Notes under the pieces: generated by a model
Databases searched by the model: none
What the model was told of the DNA's origin: nothing
The model's input: only the letters and a program-made list of their open reading frames with translations
Shown here: positions 50,637 to 63,242 of the stretch, piece by piece
Layout: each line of letters begins with the position of its first letter
How positions within the stretch are numbered: position 1 is the first letter of the stretch
Made by a program: the position numbers and the translations under genes
NCBI GenBank assembly: GCA_032622095.1
Contig: CP136064.1
Coordinates: forward strand, 263,417,863 to 263,481,862
Source: Siphonodentalium dalli
Taxonomy: Eukaryota; Mollusca; Scaphopoda; Gadilida; Siphonodentaliidae
Length of the DNA stretch: 64,000 nucleotides
Direction of reading: 5' to 3'

Positions 50637-52862
50637 TTACTATGTGTGAGAGGGAGCGATTGGTAAATGTGTTCGTTTAGTGAAACCAGGTTTTGTCTTG
50701 TTTGAGTTTTCGTTTGTGATGAATCCATAATAAGTTGTTCCTTCCCACCTTACTGGCGTAATTAAAATAATTAAAACCACGCTATGGTCGATGTATGTGG
50801 TACCAAGAGTTATTTATGGACTGGATGTACTGAACCTAAATACTCAACAGGTGAAGAAACTTGAATCCCACCAAACCTCAATATTGAGACAGATATACAA
50901 CACTTACCAACCAGGACATCAACAACCGCTGTACATGCACTCACTTCTGAGTGTGTTGCCTATAGCCATAGTTATGCATATAAATATGCTAAACCTCTTC
51001 TACAGAATCATTACTCGCCCGGACTGTATAGAGCGAGAAATTAGGATCCGACAACTGGCGGTCCACAAAATTGACTCCATCAGCTGGTTCTCCAACATCA
51101 GACGCACTATCCGGCAGTAAGGATTATCTAGTGCATACACTCTACTCCAGAATACACCACAACAGGAAGAGTGGAAAAATCAACTGGATGATTGCATTGC
51201 AGCAAAAGTGGAGGCAGATTGGGAAGACGAAATAAAAGAAAAATCGTCCCTCAAGTATCTCAATCCAACATCAGTTGCGTAAATAGAGTCCACCACATAC
51301 ATAGTACGGTCCGACCAAACATACATGATGCAAGGAGAGCAGAGACAAAGGCAAAGCTTCTGACTGGAACATATATACTCCAAAGTAACAGAGCCGTATT
51401 TAATCAGTACAAAGTGAATGACATCTGCAAACTTTGTAATAACAACTCAGAGACTAGACAGCACTTCATCGCTGAAAGTATCACCTACAGCAAACCAAGA
51501 ACAACAACAAAACAGAAGCTCCAAGCGATTGATGCAATAGCAAAACACCAGCAAGTACTTGAAGACCCACATCTCCATACACAACTAATGCTAGATCCTA
51601 CACACCCTGATGTGATGAACCTATATATGCAGACTCGCTGAACAAGATAAAGAAGAAATTGAGCTAAGAAGCAGAGAATACCTATGGAAAATTCATACCA
51701 TGAGGACAGGTCTATTAGGAGCGAGATTATTGTAGCAAAGCCTGTATCTCCCCTATTCCCATATTCAATTAAACAGGATCATATCCCACAACAATGGACT
51801 TTCGATAAATCCAGAGAATCCTGTATATAGTAAGTGTATAGTGATTATCCGAGGAACTGTGCAAATAACTAATCCCATATTCTGAGGATTCCTGTAGATA
51901 TCCCGATGATAGTACAGAATTTCTACACTCATCAGACAGAGTGGTGCTTCGACAATAAACGAAGGAAAATATACAAGACAAGACAACTTGAGGAGCCAGC
52001 GTTTAATCGGACTCTCGCCATTCTGATACCGAGGTGATAACGTATGAAAATGGTCACTATTTGGAATTCACATCGCCCATCTTCGTGGCACATGACCGTC
52101 GAAAACGCCTTCGAAAAAGAATTTTGATTGGAGTAGTTTTTTTTATTTTTTTGAATTTGAACACGTGTTTCACAAACGGCAACCCAGACAAGACAAAACC
52201 AGCCTGTACTATAGATTTACAATTGCCGTGTTTGAACACGTGTACAAGGTTATGGGAGGTACACATGAGGCGTGAAGTGCAATAGACCACTGTATTGTAA
52301 TAGAGTAGATTATACCCGTGTGCTCATTACCGATGGGTGATTGGGTTTGATCAGAATGGTATTCAATAAAATACTCCAGCGATTCTGCATGACAACCCAA
52401 CTAGATATTGAAATACATCTTACACCATGAATTGCTGAAACAGACGATAACCATTGATGAAATATAACACAATGCACGGACGGTTGCGGCGTACTCACTG
52501 AGCGATTATTTAAAGGATACCGATTACCACTAATACAATTGAACACGGATTACCCATGCACTAGCGATAACATATCAATGAGTATCTCCGAGGAATATTT
52601 TTTTTCATTGGTCAATCAAGTCACATGTAGTAAACCTATTATTTTATTGGTCATCATGCATGTGAACGAGGCGTTGCAAGAAGTAGCATTTTCACTGTAA
52701 GAATAAGAGTGTGGGTCTATGGTAATCGACACCTTCTGTGTGCCCCACATAACCTTGTACATGTGTTCAAACACGGCAATTGTAAATCTATAACACAGGC
52801 CCCTGGTCTCACTAAACAGAGACATTTACCAATCGCTCCTAATCACACATAGTCAATCACAT
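50637..52862. repeat. Region bounded by inverted repeats, containing a LINE fragment
   Basis: ACTATGTGTGAGAGGGAGCG with TTGGTAAATGTG and TTTAGTGA.ACCAGG (50639-50700) is inverted at 52799-52860. A second pair, ATAGATTTACAATTGCCGTG with TGAACACGTGTACAAGGTTA (52210-52250), is inverted at 52750-52790. The inverted blocks suggest a rearranged or foldback element that took in the LINE fragment; the boundaries are not certain. Confidence 0.6.
50773..51650 (+). pseudogene. Non-LTR retrotransposon (LINE) 3' end, degenerate
   Basis: Two frames (50791-51120 and 51192-51641) together read as the part of a LINE polyprotein after the reverse transcriptase core. VPRVIYGLDVLNLNTQQVKK matches the usual ..P...YG.E.L.. 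block; AKLLTGTYILQSNRAVFNQY leads to a Cys/His segment CKLCNNNSETRQHF, typical of the C-terminal zinc knuckle. Endonuclease and RT catalytic blocks are absent, so this is a 5'-truncated, frameshifted copy. Clade not assigned. Confidence 0.75.
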
Positions 52863-53249
52863 TACCAATACCATATTGCGCATAATGTAGTGAACATATG
52901 TTTTCCTGAGTCAAGAAACAACCTCAAGAAATCATATCTGGAAGGCACTACACATTATATCTCTCAAAACGTATTACCATGTAAATACGTTTGTGCGACA
53001 TCTTGATTACACGTGTGTTCTTGTATTGTGCATGTTGGGAGAGAGGCTTCATAAGTTGCAAAAACTTGTGTTCCTATCCCTTTTGTATATTATGCAAATA
53101 AAATATGTTTCAACCCAAAAAAAGATTAATAAATATGATTAAACTAAACTACAATACTATATGCGTCCTCATCGTTTTAGATGGCTTTATATTGTGGGAA
53201 TAGTACGGCAGCGTAATGTGGCCACGTACAAAACAAATTATATGTTGTA
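52863..53249. other. Gene-free stretch
   Basis: AT-rich sequence. Nothing recognised apart from an AATAAA at 53097. Confidence 0.45.
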
Positions 53250-53515
53250 TATACATGATGGCTAATACACAAGATAGCTATAAGTTGTACATACCATATA
53301 GCTAAGTTGTATATACAAGATAGCTAAGTTCTGTATACAACTTAGCTAAGTTGTATATACAAGATGGCTAAGTTCCATATACGATATAGCTAAGTTGTGT
53401 ATACCAGATAGCTTATAGTTGTATTTACAAGATAGCTTATTGTTGCATATACAAGATAGCTTATAGTTGTTTATACAAGATAGATAAGTTGCATATACAA
53501 GATAGCTGTCCTTAT
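53250..53515. repeat. ~21-bp minisatellite (AAGTTGTATATACAAGATAGCT)
   Basis: About 12 diverged units of TTGTATATACAAGATAGCT with spacers TTATAG or AAG. The unit centre TTGTATATACAA is itself palindromic. Confidence 0.85.
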
Positions 53516-55234
53516 AAATGAATCACCCTGGTGAAAGTAAATTTATGTAATCACGGACAATATGGGTTTACTGGGGTGAATTGAGGATAGACCGTGATAA
53601 TATCAAAGTAATGTAAGACTTTACCTTGATTCTACAATGATTGTTTCGAAAACACGCCGGTAAAACCAATTTAAACCTGTGTATATCACGGTTTACATGA
53701 GTTTACTCGGGTTTTTGAAATTCTCCATGCTGATACCAAAGTAATTTTAGACTTTACGTTGATTCTACTAGGGTGTTTGAAAACACACTGGGGAAAAAAG
53801 GTATACATGATGTGAGCACATCAGGTAAAATTTTGTCTTTACCACAGTATTACCGATGTAATCTGGGACATTCCTAGCTTTACCTGGGTGTTTTAGAGTT
53901 TAGCTATAATCTAAGTCACACATTGAGCTGGTAAAAAAGCCTGGTAACTTCTTAATTTGCTCAGGGTGTTCTATAGCTACACTATAGTCTTCCCATCTTA
54001 AAACATACTTTGGAAACCTAGGTTTACTTTCCAAACAATCCGGTAAAAGAGTATCCTCTGGCAATGTGGGTTCTTGGTTGTGATCGATGCCTATATGATA
54101 AGGTAAAATGCAAAGCATGGCATATAAACCACAATATGCAGTGGTAAAATTTGACATTGTAAACCAAATAGCCCGGTATACAGGCCAGTGTGCATTGTCA
54201 ATTTATCAACAGAAATCCATCAGTAGTCATTGTTGATCTGTATATTTTCTTGCAGATTTTTCACTGAAGTGGATACTTTGTCATCACTCATTCCACATGA
54301 GCATATGCATGCTTGTGTGTTGGCTGCATGCCAACAACCACAAAATGCCCTGCAAGTCTCATTACAAAAGAATGCCCGTTTGAAGGCGATAAGCCTTTTT
54401 CGGTGGGTACATCTGAAATTTCTGGGTAGAAATTTATGTCTGCGTTTTGGAGTGAGTTTTTTTTTTGGAGCTCAGCACTCGGGCGTATATAATGGTCCAG
54501 TTAACTGACAGCGCAATAAGGCAGCACATGGTACATCGTATAGGAATCGTGCATGTATTATAATTGAGAAATTTTACATAGAAAACGTGAATCTCAAAAG
54601 TTTTCCGACATAACTCGTGTAAATAAATGTTTATACTATGGGTAAGCAACCTGTGTTGACAAATATCTTCCCATGTGATTAGTAGTGACATGCAGCAATT
54701 TGGTTTTCATATCTACGCGAAAAAAATTAATGTGTTTAGCGATACTGTATCGAAAAAATTATTGTAGCATAATTGAAAGGTGACATGGTCAGTAAATAGC
54801 AATCACTGAACGGATGATGGCGAAGAACTGAACCAATATCTGGCCACGTAAAGCGGCATTCTTAGACTATTTAAATAAGATATTCTCTGGGAAATGGGGC
54901 GGCGAGATGAAATATAGCTACTTGAACAGACTTGAAGCTAATTAGTCATGAAGTGTTTAACACCTTATTGGTGATCACATGCGTCACACATGACCTCCAA
55001 TGTGTTGCCTTAAAGTTTATTCCTTTAAACGTTACTACCAGGGAAAGAATGTTATGGTATTCCAAATCACCAGGGTGAACACCTGACTGAAATCACCATG
55101 TAAGGAAATACAATGCTAACATCACTAGGTGAAAATACACGGTTGGGGTCACTAGGGTGAAAATACAAGGGTGAAATAACTAGTGTTAAATATACCAGGC
55201 TGAAATCACCAGTGAAACTGACCATGTGGAAACT
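53516..55234. other. Degenerate ACCCTGGTGAA-type repeats and one dispersed repeat
   Basis: 53520-53930 holds scattered GGTTTACTGGGGTGAA, GGTTTACATGAGTTTACTCG and AGACTTTACCTTGATTCTAC-type words, repeated two or three times with wide divergence. 54233-54415 is a dispersed repeat, listed separately. Nothing else recognised between 54416 and 55060. From 55060, the minisatellite begins in degenerate form (TCACCAGGGTGAACACCTGA). Confidence 0.55.
54233..54415. repeat. Dispersed repeat, inverted partner at 62332-62530
   Basis: TTTTCACTGAAGTG, ACTTTGTCAT, GCATGCTTGTGTGTTGGCTG, AAAATGCCCTGCAAGTCTCA and GGTGGGTACATCTG occur inverted and in reverse order at 62332-62530. The two copies are about 8 kb apart, and each lies near a minisatellite. 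Confidence 0.8.
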
Positions 55235-55918
55235 ACAAGGCTGAAATCGCGATCACCAGGGTGAAACGTACAATGGTGAAATTACAAGGCTGAAATCACC
55301 AGGGTGAAACGTACCATGGTGAAATTACAAGGCTGAATCACCAGGGTGAAGTGTACCATGGTGAAATTACAAGGCTGAAATCACCAGGGTGAAACGTACA
55401 ATGGTGAAATTACAAGACTGAAATCACCATGGTGAAACGTACCATGGTGAAACTACAAGACTGAAATCACCAGGGTGAAACGTACCATGGTGAAACTACA
55501 AGGCTGAAATCATCAGGGTGAAGCATACCATGGTGAAATTACAAGGCTGCATCACCAGGGTGAAACGTACCATGGTGAAATTACAAGGCAGAATCACCAG
55601 GGTGAAACGTACCATGGTGAAACTACAAGGCTGAAACCACCAGGGTGAAACGTACCATGGTGAAATTACAAGGCTGAAATCACCAGGGTGAAGAATACCA
55701 TGGTGAAATTACAAGACTGAAATCACCAGGGTGAAACGTACCATGGTGAAACTACAAGGCTGAACTCACCAGGGTGAAACGTACCATGGTGAAACTGCAA
55801 TGCTGAAATCACCAGGGTGAAGCATACCATGGTGAAATTACAAGGCTGAATCACCAGGGTGAAACGTACCATGGTGAAATTACAAGGCTGAAATCACCAG
55901 GGTGAAACGTACCATGGT
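55235..55918. repeat. 43-bp minisatellite, about 16 units
   Basis: The unit is GAAATCACCAGGGTGAAACG followed by TACCATGGTGAAATTACAAGGCT. Units are well conserved, with single-base losses (TGAATCACC) and variants GCATACC or ACTACAAG. Each unit holds the palindrome ACCATGGT. Confidence 0.95.
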
Positions 55919-56734
55919 TTTGATATATCTCCATGAAGCCACAAATGTTTTAAAGAAATGTCCAGGTGCTCCTCTGTTCATTGTGCTATATACTGGCAAA
56001 TTATTCTCAGTTTAAAAGAAATCTTGCTATGCAAGTATGTCAGGTACATATGCCAGTCACAGAGCGAAATTTTGAGTTGTTTATGCTAGGCGACGAGTCT
56101 GTTATAAAAATGAAAGAAATCCTCTGTATCAGGCAGATACATGTATAGATGTCAGTATTAGAGGATCATGTAAAGTCATGTGCCACTGACAGTGTTTTCT
56201 ATATCTCCGAAGAAACTATAATTGACTGCACACTCTATAATATTGTTGAACAGGAATTCTATACATTCCTATATCTCTTGACAATTTGTTTGTGTGGAAA
56301 CTATAGTGAATGGGGCAGAATTAATTTTGTTATAGTATAAACATGAGCCATTCTAATATGCAATCCTCTGATGGTTCAAGGTACCTCAGTTTTCAAGAAT
56401 ATGTATATCTTATGATACATATACTTTTATTGCTTTCTTCGATGTATCTGTTTTGCTAGCTGATTATATTATATTAATGTCCTGATTCCCATCCCCATAT
56501 AAATATGACAGTTGAGAAGATCTAATTGTTCAGGTTAGATTAGGTCACCATTTGTCGCGATTGTGAACTGTGAACGCCAAAAACTCCTATAGAACGATAT
56601 GGAGATTGTCTGAGATGATTATATATAACTTTGCTGGATATCGGCGAACAGAACAATCTTATCAATGCTAGTGCATCCCCTCGCACCATCCATGACCCAA
56701 ACGACACCAAATGTGATTTATTTCATCGTAGCAT
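55919..56734. other. Gene-free stretch with a broken open frame
   Basis: 55966-56340 reads in one frame for about 124 codons, interrupted by a single TAG at 56146. The peptide (TERNFELFMLGDESVIKMKE..) is unrecognised and lacks splice context. Probably chance or a decayed exon. Confidence 0.35.
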
Positions 56735-57360
56735 TAGAGAAGAACGTACATGAATTTGGTGGAAATTAGTGCTAAATACATTTGTATCAGCTTTGGTTCA
56801 ACTCCCCTCCTCGAGCATGACTTGAACGGCGCCACTTTTTATCATAGTTATTACCCCCCCCCCATGCATCTCTCACCAAAACAACACCGATTTGGTGTCA
56901 TTAATAAAATCAAACGATTATATTCCTCGTATCATGGAGAAGACTAATATATCAATTTGGTGGAAATCTGCACTAAAACAAGTTTGTATGTAACATCAAT
57001 TGTTGTTGCCGCACCAGTGCACTCTGACTCGAACGATGCTATGTCATGGAGGTGATTATGTATAAGTTTGATGGAAATCTGAGACAAAACTATTTCATAC
57101 TGTTTGTGCTGTCCCTCTCCATTTTCTGTCCCTGACACCAACAGCGTCACTTTAGAAAATTTTAACCCGCACCATTATCTTCCTCGTAAAAAGATACCCA
57201 TGTTAGGCCGCCTTGGTGCCATCTCGACTGTACCCCGTGAAGTTATATATAGAGCATATACAGCCAGACAGATATATCTAGGCACCAAATGTGGCGTTTT
57301 TAACACGCACGATTTGATTCATCGTATGATTTGAGAAGAACGTGTATGAATTTGATGGTA
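56735..57360. repeat. Degenerate tandem repeat, about four units
   Basis: Blocks of the form GAGAAGAACGTACATGAATT followed by TGGTGGAAATTAGTGCTAAA occur near 56733, 56930, 57045 and 57325. Spacing varies from 115 to 280 bases and divergence is strong. Confidence 0.55.
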
Positions 57361-57397
57361 ATTGGCACTAACTTATTTTTATCAGTTTTTTGTGCAT

Positions 57398-57618
57398 GGT
57401 GAACCCATATCTTCAACCAAAATTCAATGCCAACAGCTGCCAACGGTAGGATAAATAAGCTCCATAAAGTGACAAAGTGCTCGGTGCATTCTGCGAATAA
57501 GCTTCCACTATGTTTCAATTTTGTGTGTTTTCCGATCCAAGTTGAGCGCGTGGTAATGAATTCCGACAGTGTTGTCAACGTTGCATGCATTGAATTTTGG
57601 TTGAAGATATGGGTTCAT
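57398..57618. repeat. Inverted repeat, 35-bp arms
   Basis: TGAACCCATATCTTCAACCA and AAATTCAATGC (57401-57431) are inverted at 57587-57617. The loop of about 155 bases contains no known feature. Confidence 0.8.
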
Positions 57619-58989
57619 CATGCAAGCTCCTCGTGGATCCGGAGTTGTGTCCCTAAGAAAAACAATTATTAAAAAAAATTTCTTTAAACAAACTCACATG
57701 TAGTTCAAATTACCACGATTGCTGATACGTCCTATGTACATGTATAAAGCATCATGGAGCAGTATATATGTACCTCAATAACATGCTGTACTGCATGATA
57801 TATTTGTATAACAGTACGTAATGCGATATCAGTATATGCAATACCATACCAGCTAGATTATTATACTGCTATTAGTGTATTTAAGTATAGGTAATGTGAT
57901 TGCAGCCTGCGACACCAGTACGTACGGTAGTATTATAGTATCATAGTATGTACTGGTACTGATATGATACTTTATGGGTGTGAAGTCGTTCTTCCTTCGG
58001 TGTAAAACTTGAGAAGCTGGAAGACTATCATGAATCTACCATCAAACATGTCTCTCAAACAAGTGGGATTTTCAATTGTACTTTTTTTCTTTATTAATAT
58101 TAAATTATTCTAGTTCTCTTTAAAACATCCTAGCCATACACTATTGACTGATAAGAGTATCATATATATACAGTTCATGACAAACTTCAGTTACAATATA
58201 TTTTCAAAATCTTTTACCCAATCATGATTTTCCTTTATAGATGACCATGTGCTAATTTTCACCTGAACCAGAAGAAGAAAAAAAGCTAATTTGGCATATA
58301 GTAATCGATATTTAACCATATTGAAATAATTTCGGATTCAGAAGTAACACACTGAGGAGATGACTTTAAAAAAGCATTTTGCTTGTTGCCAGATCCTCCA
58401 TATCTCACAATTAAAAAACTCACCAAAAACAAGAAACGATTTTTTTTTATTTATTATAATGTAATTATTATATACTCATGTATATGTGAGAATTAGAATA
58501 AATATTGTTTACATCAAACATCTCGTGTCGTTATGTGAACGATGTGCAGATCCTGCAGTATATATGCTTAGCTGTGTTCTACCTGCTGAAGCGTATATTG
58601 ATATTATAATTCTTACTTTATTCAACTCCATCTGCACCCTTGGTGAGTCAGCGGTAGAGAAGCAGCTTGCCGAACGACAACTGGCTATGAAGGTCAACTG
58701 CAGCTGCAGCTGGTTTATTTATATATGTGAGGGATTCTAACATCGCCATGGCCGAAACATATTTGGAAGGACGTAATTTCTAAAGCAGTGGTTGAGTACT
58801 GGTCCAGTTGGTTGAAACGAATTACATGTAGCCCCTTCATAACCTTTTCTGCTGTTTCTATGCACATATCTGTTACATGCTGGTCAAGTCCACCATGTAA
58901 TGTTTGTGACCGGAGATCCACCAAGAGCAGTACGGAGGTTGTCAATCAAACTGAGACTATTATTCAATACTTATTCTCTTGAGGCTAAT
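57619..58989. other. Gene-free stretch
   Basis: No exon or repeat family recognised. 57730-57970 is rich in TAC and GTA words (GCAGTATATATGTACC, ACAGTACGTAATGCGATATC). The frame at 58486-58740 lacks known motifs. Confidence 0.4.
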
Positions 58990-59310
58990 ATGCAACGCCG
59001 GAACAACAACAACAACAACAACAACAACAAATCCAATGGCATATGTAAATTATGTGGCCAGGAACCAGAAAGTTTGGAACACTTTATACTAAAGTGTGAT
59101 AAATTGGAGCAGTGTCGAAATGCAGCACTTTCAAACATCATGTCGGCATATCATACTTTATTTGGTGTACTATTTACAACCTTAAGCGATGATGACCAGA
59201 TGCAAGCCATTCTCGATACATGCAAGCAAGCGCAGTGTTCTGATGCGGATATAAGAAAGGAGGACATTGTCAGGTTGCAATCACCAACTGACAGATTGTG
59301 TTATACCCCC
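58990..59310 (+). pseudogene. LINE C-terminal fragment after an (AAC)n run
   Basis: In the frame open to 59352, an (AAC)n run (59001-59031) encodes poly-Asn, then GICKLCGQEPESLEHFILKC (CxxC-x8-H-x4-C zinc knuckle), then DKLEQCRNAALSNI. This knuckle near the C terminus is typical of LINE polyproteins and resembles CKLCNNNSETRQHF at 51430. No RT sequence is present. A C run and (AC)n follow at 59306. Confidence 0.65.
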
Positions 59311-59359
59311 CCCCCCCCCCACACACACACACACAAAGGATACAGCTCCTAAAAACATA

Positions 59360-60250
59360 ATATTATGTTCAAACATCAAACTCTTAACTGAATGACTTTC
59401 ATATTTGTATATTTGTGGATGCGATACTTGGGTCCATCAGAGAGGATTTTGTTGTTGTGTTTATTTGCCACTTTATCAAATACATCGCTATTGGTATACT
59501 AATTTAGGGGGGTGAATCACTATTTCAAACACTTAAGCTTAACCATACGTGACAAAGAGTTTTGGCAGTTTTATCAATTGGGGATTTCCGCATTCTGCAA
59601 TGGTCACGACAAAACACTCATGTTCACATACGGCCGACCGGGCTTAATGTGCGACCTATCGCCTGAAATTAATATCACGTCCATGTACCAACTATCTGTG
59701 ATCGGTAACTTAACGTATGCGCTGTAAGTAATTGTAAAGATATTTCGAAATACATGGGAGTGCCTCTTTGTCAGTATCGTAACACGACCGGAAAAGGGGA
59801 AGATGAATTAAAGGGGACAATTTCCCCAGATCTCGATTAAAGATGGCATGTCCGCGTTAGTACCCCCTAGTATATGTTACTATTTCTTCGGATTCGCGGG
59901 GTTAAAAAATATCTAATTTGAGTCTAGAAACCCACCATTCATTGCAGAGAGTTATTAGATTTCAATAAATATATTTTCTCCACCTCGAATTACATATAAT
60001 TATGGTGATGCTTGCATGGTTCTAATGTAATTCGCAGGCACGTGTCGACCATGACAAATGTAAACAAACATCTTGTTAATTGCAGGTGTGATCGGCATGG
60101 TACATGTATTATAACTTGTCTATGTTCATGAATAAAACATCATTACTAGATCGAGAATAATTATACATTATACGTATCCGCGTGCCAACTATACAAATTA
60201 GATACTGTCAATTTAGTTTCTGGTGATTATTTTCGTCGTCGCCTTTATAA
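59360..60250. other. Gene-free stretch with one exon-like open frame
   Basis: 59512-59727 encodes an unrecognised peptide (LTIRDKEFWQFYQLGISAFC.. FTYGRPGLMCDLSPEI..). It is preceded by TACTAATTTAG and followed by CTGTAAGTAA, which could be an acceptor and a donor. No partner exons were found. The rest is AT-rich with nothing recognised. Confidence 0.3.
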
Positions 60251-61620
60251 AATAATCACCCTGGTCAATTTGTTAAAATTACTAACCCTAGCATATTTCA
60301 ACTCAATGTAATGGCCCCATGTAAATTTACCCTGGTATATTTACCAAAATTCAACCTGGTATTTTTCCTCAGCTTTCAGTTGACAAAGTCACCCAGATGT
60401 TTCACAAAAATTAACCCTGGTATTTTTCCTGGCTACTTGCAACTTGGCGATTTCAGTCTTGTAATATTTTCGGAGATATTGAGTTGATTTTGATGAAACT
60501 TTTCACAAATGCTTATTCGAGCTAGAGACACAATCCATGCGAAGGACAGCCATGTGCTTGGTGTTACGGCTGACTGAGCATCGATTGAATGGGAGTGGGG
60601 TAGATTTAAAAAATGACAAAAGAGATAACAATGAGATTTTATTCATTGAATAAATATTGTGTGTCGCCACCGTGTCGCTGGGTAACATACTGGCATTGGG
60701 AATTCGGGATAGCATGCTGTTGATGATAGGGGCGATTCTACGCTTGGAATGTTCCTCCATTCGTCCTGCAACAGACAGTGCATGTCACCGAGCATGGTGT
60801 GGTCATTGGCACGATGATAAACAACTCTCTTCAGTTTGTCTCATAAATGTTCTAGGCGCCTACATTCAGATTCCCATTAACAGGGACGAGTTCAGTCTTA
60901 TTTGTGATGCTGATACATACCACTCTTGGACGTTCTCCTACGCAGTGTATCGTTTGTTAAATAACGATCTTGTCTAGCGGTTGTAACAATCAGTCTTCCA
61001 GTTCTGGGGCGATCTGTGATATTGCCAATCTGCTGGTACATGTATCACTTTCTTAAATTCCGTATGGTTTTTGTCATCACCCCATGCGGCAGGCAACATG
61101 TTTTATGGAGAAATTCACCTCCAAAAGGGCAATAACTATGCCTCTGTGTTTGGTTAGTATTCGACCTATATCACTGGTTGATGTCAACCTTCCCAGCTAA
61201 AGGGGTATGGAATGACTGAAGGGAATGCGTATGGACTGGGTACATACTGTTCCCATTCGGCAAAGTTTTGCTCTAAAGCATGTAGGGGAACACAATCAAG
61301 GAAACAATACTGTGGCCAAGATCACTCTACCTGTGTGTTTGCCATTTTGAAAAGCACCCTCCTCCAATCAACTCGTGCTCAATCGTCCGTAACACCACTT
61401 TCGTGGATGTCATTCGCACTGATTGTGTCTATAGCTCCAGTAAGCATTTGTGGAAAGTTTCACCAAAATCCAACCAATATCTCCAAAAAATATTACACAT
61501 TATATTAGGGGGGGGACTTTCTTATTTTGATGTGTTTAGTTTTACCCTGGTAAATAGTCTCTATTTATTATGTTCAGTTGTCCCGCTGGGTATATTCGAA
61601 GCGGTAAGTAGTTGCAGGGC
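60251..61620. repeat. Module bounded by inverted repeats and ACCCTGGT-type words
   Basis: 60485-60625 (TTTCACAAATGCTTATTCGAGC..GGTGTTACGG..) is inverted at 61340-61475 (CGTAACACC..GTAAGCATTTGTGGAAAG). Outside it lie TTTACCCTGGTA-type words at 60320-60425 and 61540-61550. The interior has an unrecognised 106-codon frame (60657-60977) and no known gene. Confidence 0.65.
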
Positions 61621-61976
61621 GGTAACTAGATGCATACCGGCGCGAAACACAATTTAGTGTGTATGTTTTAGCATTATTGGCAGGACGCGTTTTCATTGTG
61701 TATTTTGAGGGACATTTACATGTAGTGGCAAATTAGTGCCTAATATTTGCATAAATGGATCAGCTAACTGGAAATCTTATATAGTCATTGGATGCTAGAA
61801 ATTCACGCTTCCGATCACTCAGGTGGTGGACGCGCCAACGAGAGCTCCTCGCTAATCCGTTGAGTGGCCGTCGAATTTGTTGTTAGACTTGGCTGACCAT
61901 GAGTGATTTAATCCACAGCCTGAGCTGAGCGGTTTCCAGTCTGCCAATTTAATTAGCTGGTCTCCTCATGCTAAAT
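61621..61976. other. Gene-free stretch
   Basis: Nothing recognised. Confidence 0.45.
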
Positions 61977-62324
61977 GTCTAGGCGCACATCATAGATAAT
62001 TCAAACCCGTTCCGTTGCAAGGACATCCTTTCCCCCATGCATGCTGGTCTAGGCGCACATCATAGACGATTCAAACCCGTTCCGTGTGTAAGGACATCCT
62101 TTCCCCCATGCATGCTGGTCTAGGCGCACATCATGCTAATTCAAACCCGTTCCATGTGCAAGGACATCATTTCCCCCTGCACGCTGGTCTATAGGCGCAC
62201 ATCATGCTAATTCAAACCCGTTCCATGTGCAAGGACATCTACCCATGCATACTGGTCTAGGCGCACATCATAGATAATTCAAACCCGTTTCATGTGCAAG
62301 GACATCATTTTCCCCATGTATACT
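61977..62324. repeat. ~70-bp minisatellite, five units
   Basis: The unit is GTCTAGGCGCACATCATAGA, TAATTCAAACCCGTTCC, GTGCAAGGACATCCTTTCCC, then CCATGCATGCTG. Units differ by small indels (CATGCTAATTC for CATAGATAATTC). Confidence 0.93.
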
Positions 62325-62331
62325 CTTTTAC

Positions 62332-62530
62332 CAGATGTACCCACTGAAAAATATCGCCATCAAAGGGGCACTCTTTAGTAATGAGACTTGCAGGGCATTT
62401 TGTGGTTTTTGGCATGCAGCCAACACACAAGCATGCATATATGCCCAGCAGCACAGGTAGAATGAGAAATGACAAAGTATACACTTCAGTGAAAAATCAT
62501 TATATCTGCAAGGAAATATACAGATCAACA
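62332..62530. repeat. Dispersed repeat, inverted partner of 54233-54415
   Basis: AGATGTACCCACTGAAAAAT through GAAATATACAGATCAACAATG, the reverse complement of the 54.2-kb copy. It directly follows the 70-bp minisatellite. Confidence 0.8.
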
Positions 62531-62717
62531 ATGATTATTACGCCACAAGGTGGTGTAAGCTGTATTACAGTTTTTCATGTTAGAGCGGACGATCGATAAT
62601 CCACTGGGCGAATGTATTATGGTTAGGTATTTTTTCGTACTTGAGTATAAACAGTACCGATAGAGTGACGATAGTCCAACAAAGATTAGCACATGTGTTT
62701 ACGTCATCGGTGTAATT

Positions 62718-63205
62718 GTGGGGACATGTTTCTATTATGAAGGTTCGCTATCCCGAAGGTCCACTATTCCGAAGGTTCTCTATTCTGAATACTTGCTATT
62801 TCGAAGGTTCACTATTCCGAAGGTTCGCTATTCCGAAGGTTTTTGTTATTTTTAGGTTAATTCTATATTCTAAAGTATTGAGAGGGTTCATTATCACGAA
62901 GATTCTTTTTATGGAGTGTGTGCTCACACCCGAACTGATCCTGCGCGCATACCGATACAGATACAGGAGGAAATAACTTAGAACATTAAATGTGATTTTG
63001 TTTTGTTTTCGCGGGTTTCCTTGAGATTTAATGTGATTACGTGGGCCCATACCTTTGAATTCTTGGCATATAATATGAATGTTGTGGTATATATGGACCC
63101 TCCTGCATTGGGACATGACACAGGTACAGTTGACTCAAGTGCTGTTCTGTGCGGGCTCCAATTTGGGGTTCAATATTTTAAGGGCCAAATTTTATAATTT
63201 TATGG
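62718..63205. mobile_element. Satellite-ended element, second copy
   Basis: It begins GGGGACATGTTTCTATTATG, then CCGAAGGTTCGCTATT-type units (62735-62845). AGGTTAATTCTATATTCTAA, AGTATTGAGAGGGTTCATTA and TTTTGTTTTCGCGGGTTTCC follow. All these blocks occur inverted at 47640-47866. Sequence from GTGGGCCCATACCTTTGAA onward is repeated at about 63203. Confidence 0.75.
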
Positions 63206-63242
63206 GCCCATACCTTTGAACTCTGGGCATATAATATGAATA

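Noticed and set aside
60657-60977. 106-codon frame as a gene
   Set aside because: It lies within a module bounded by inverted repeats, shows no domain and has no supporting splice pattern.
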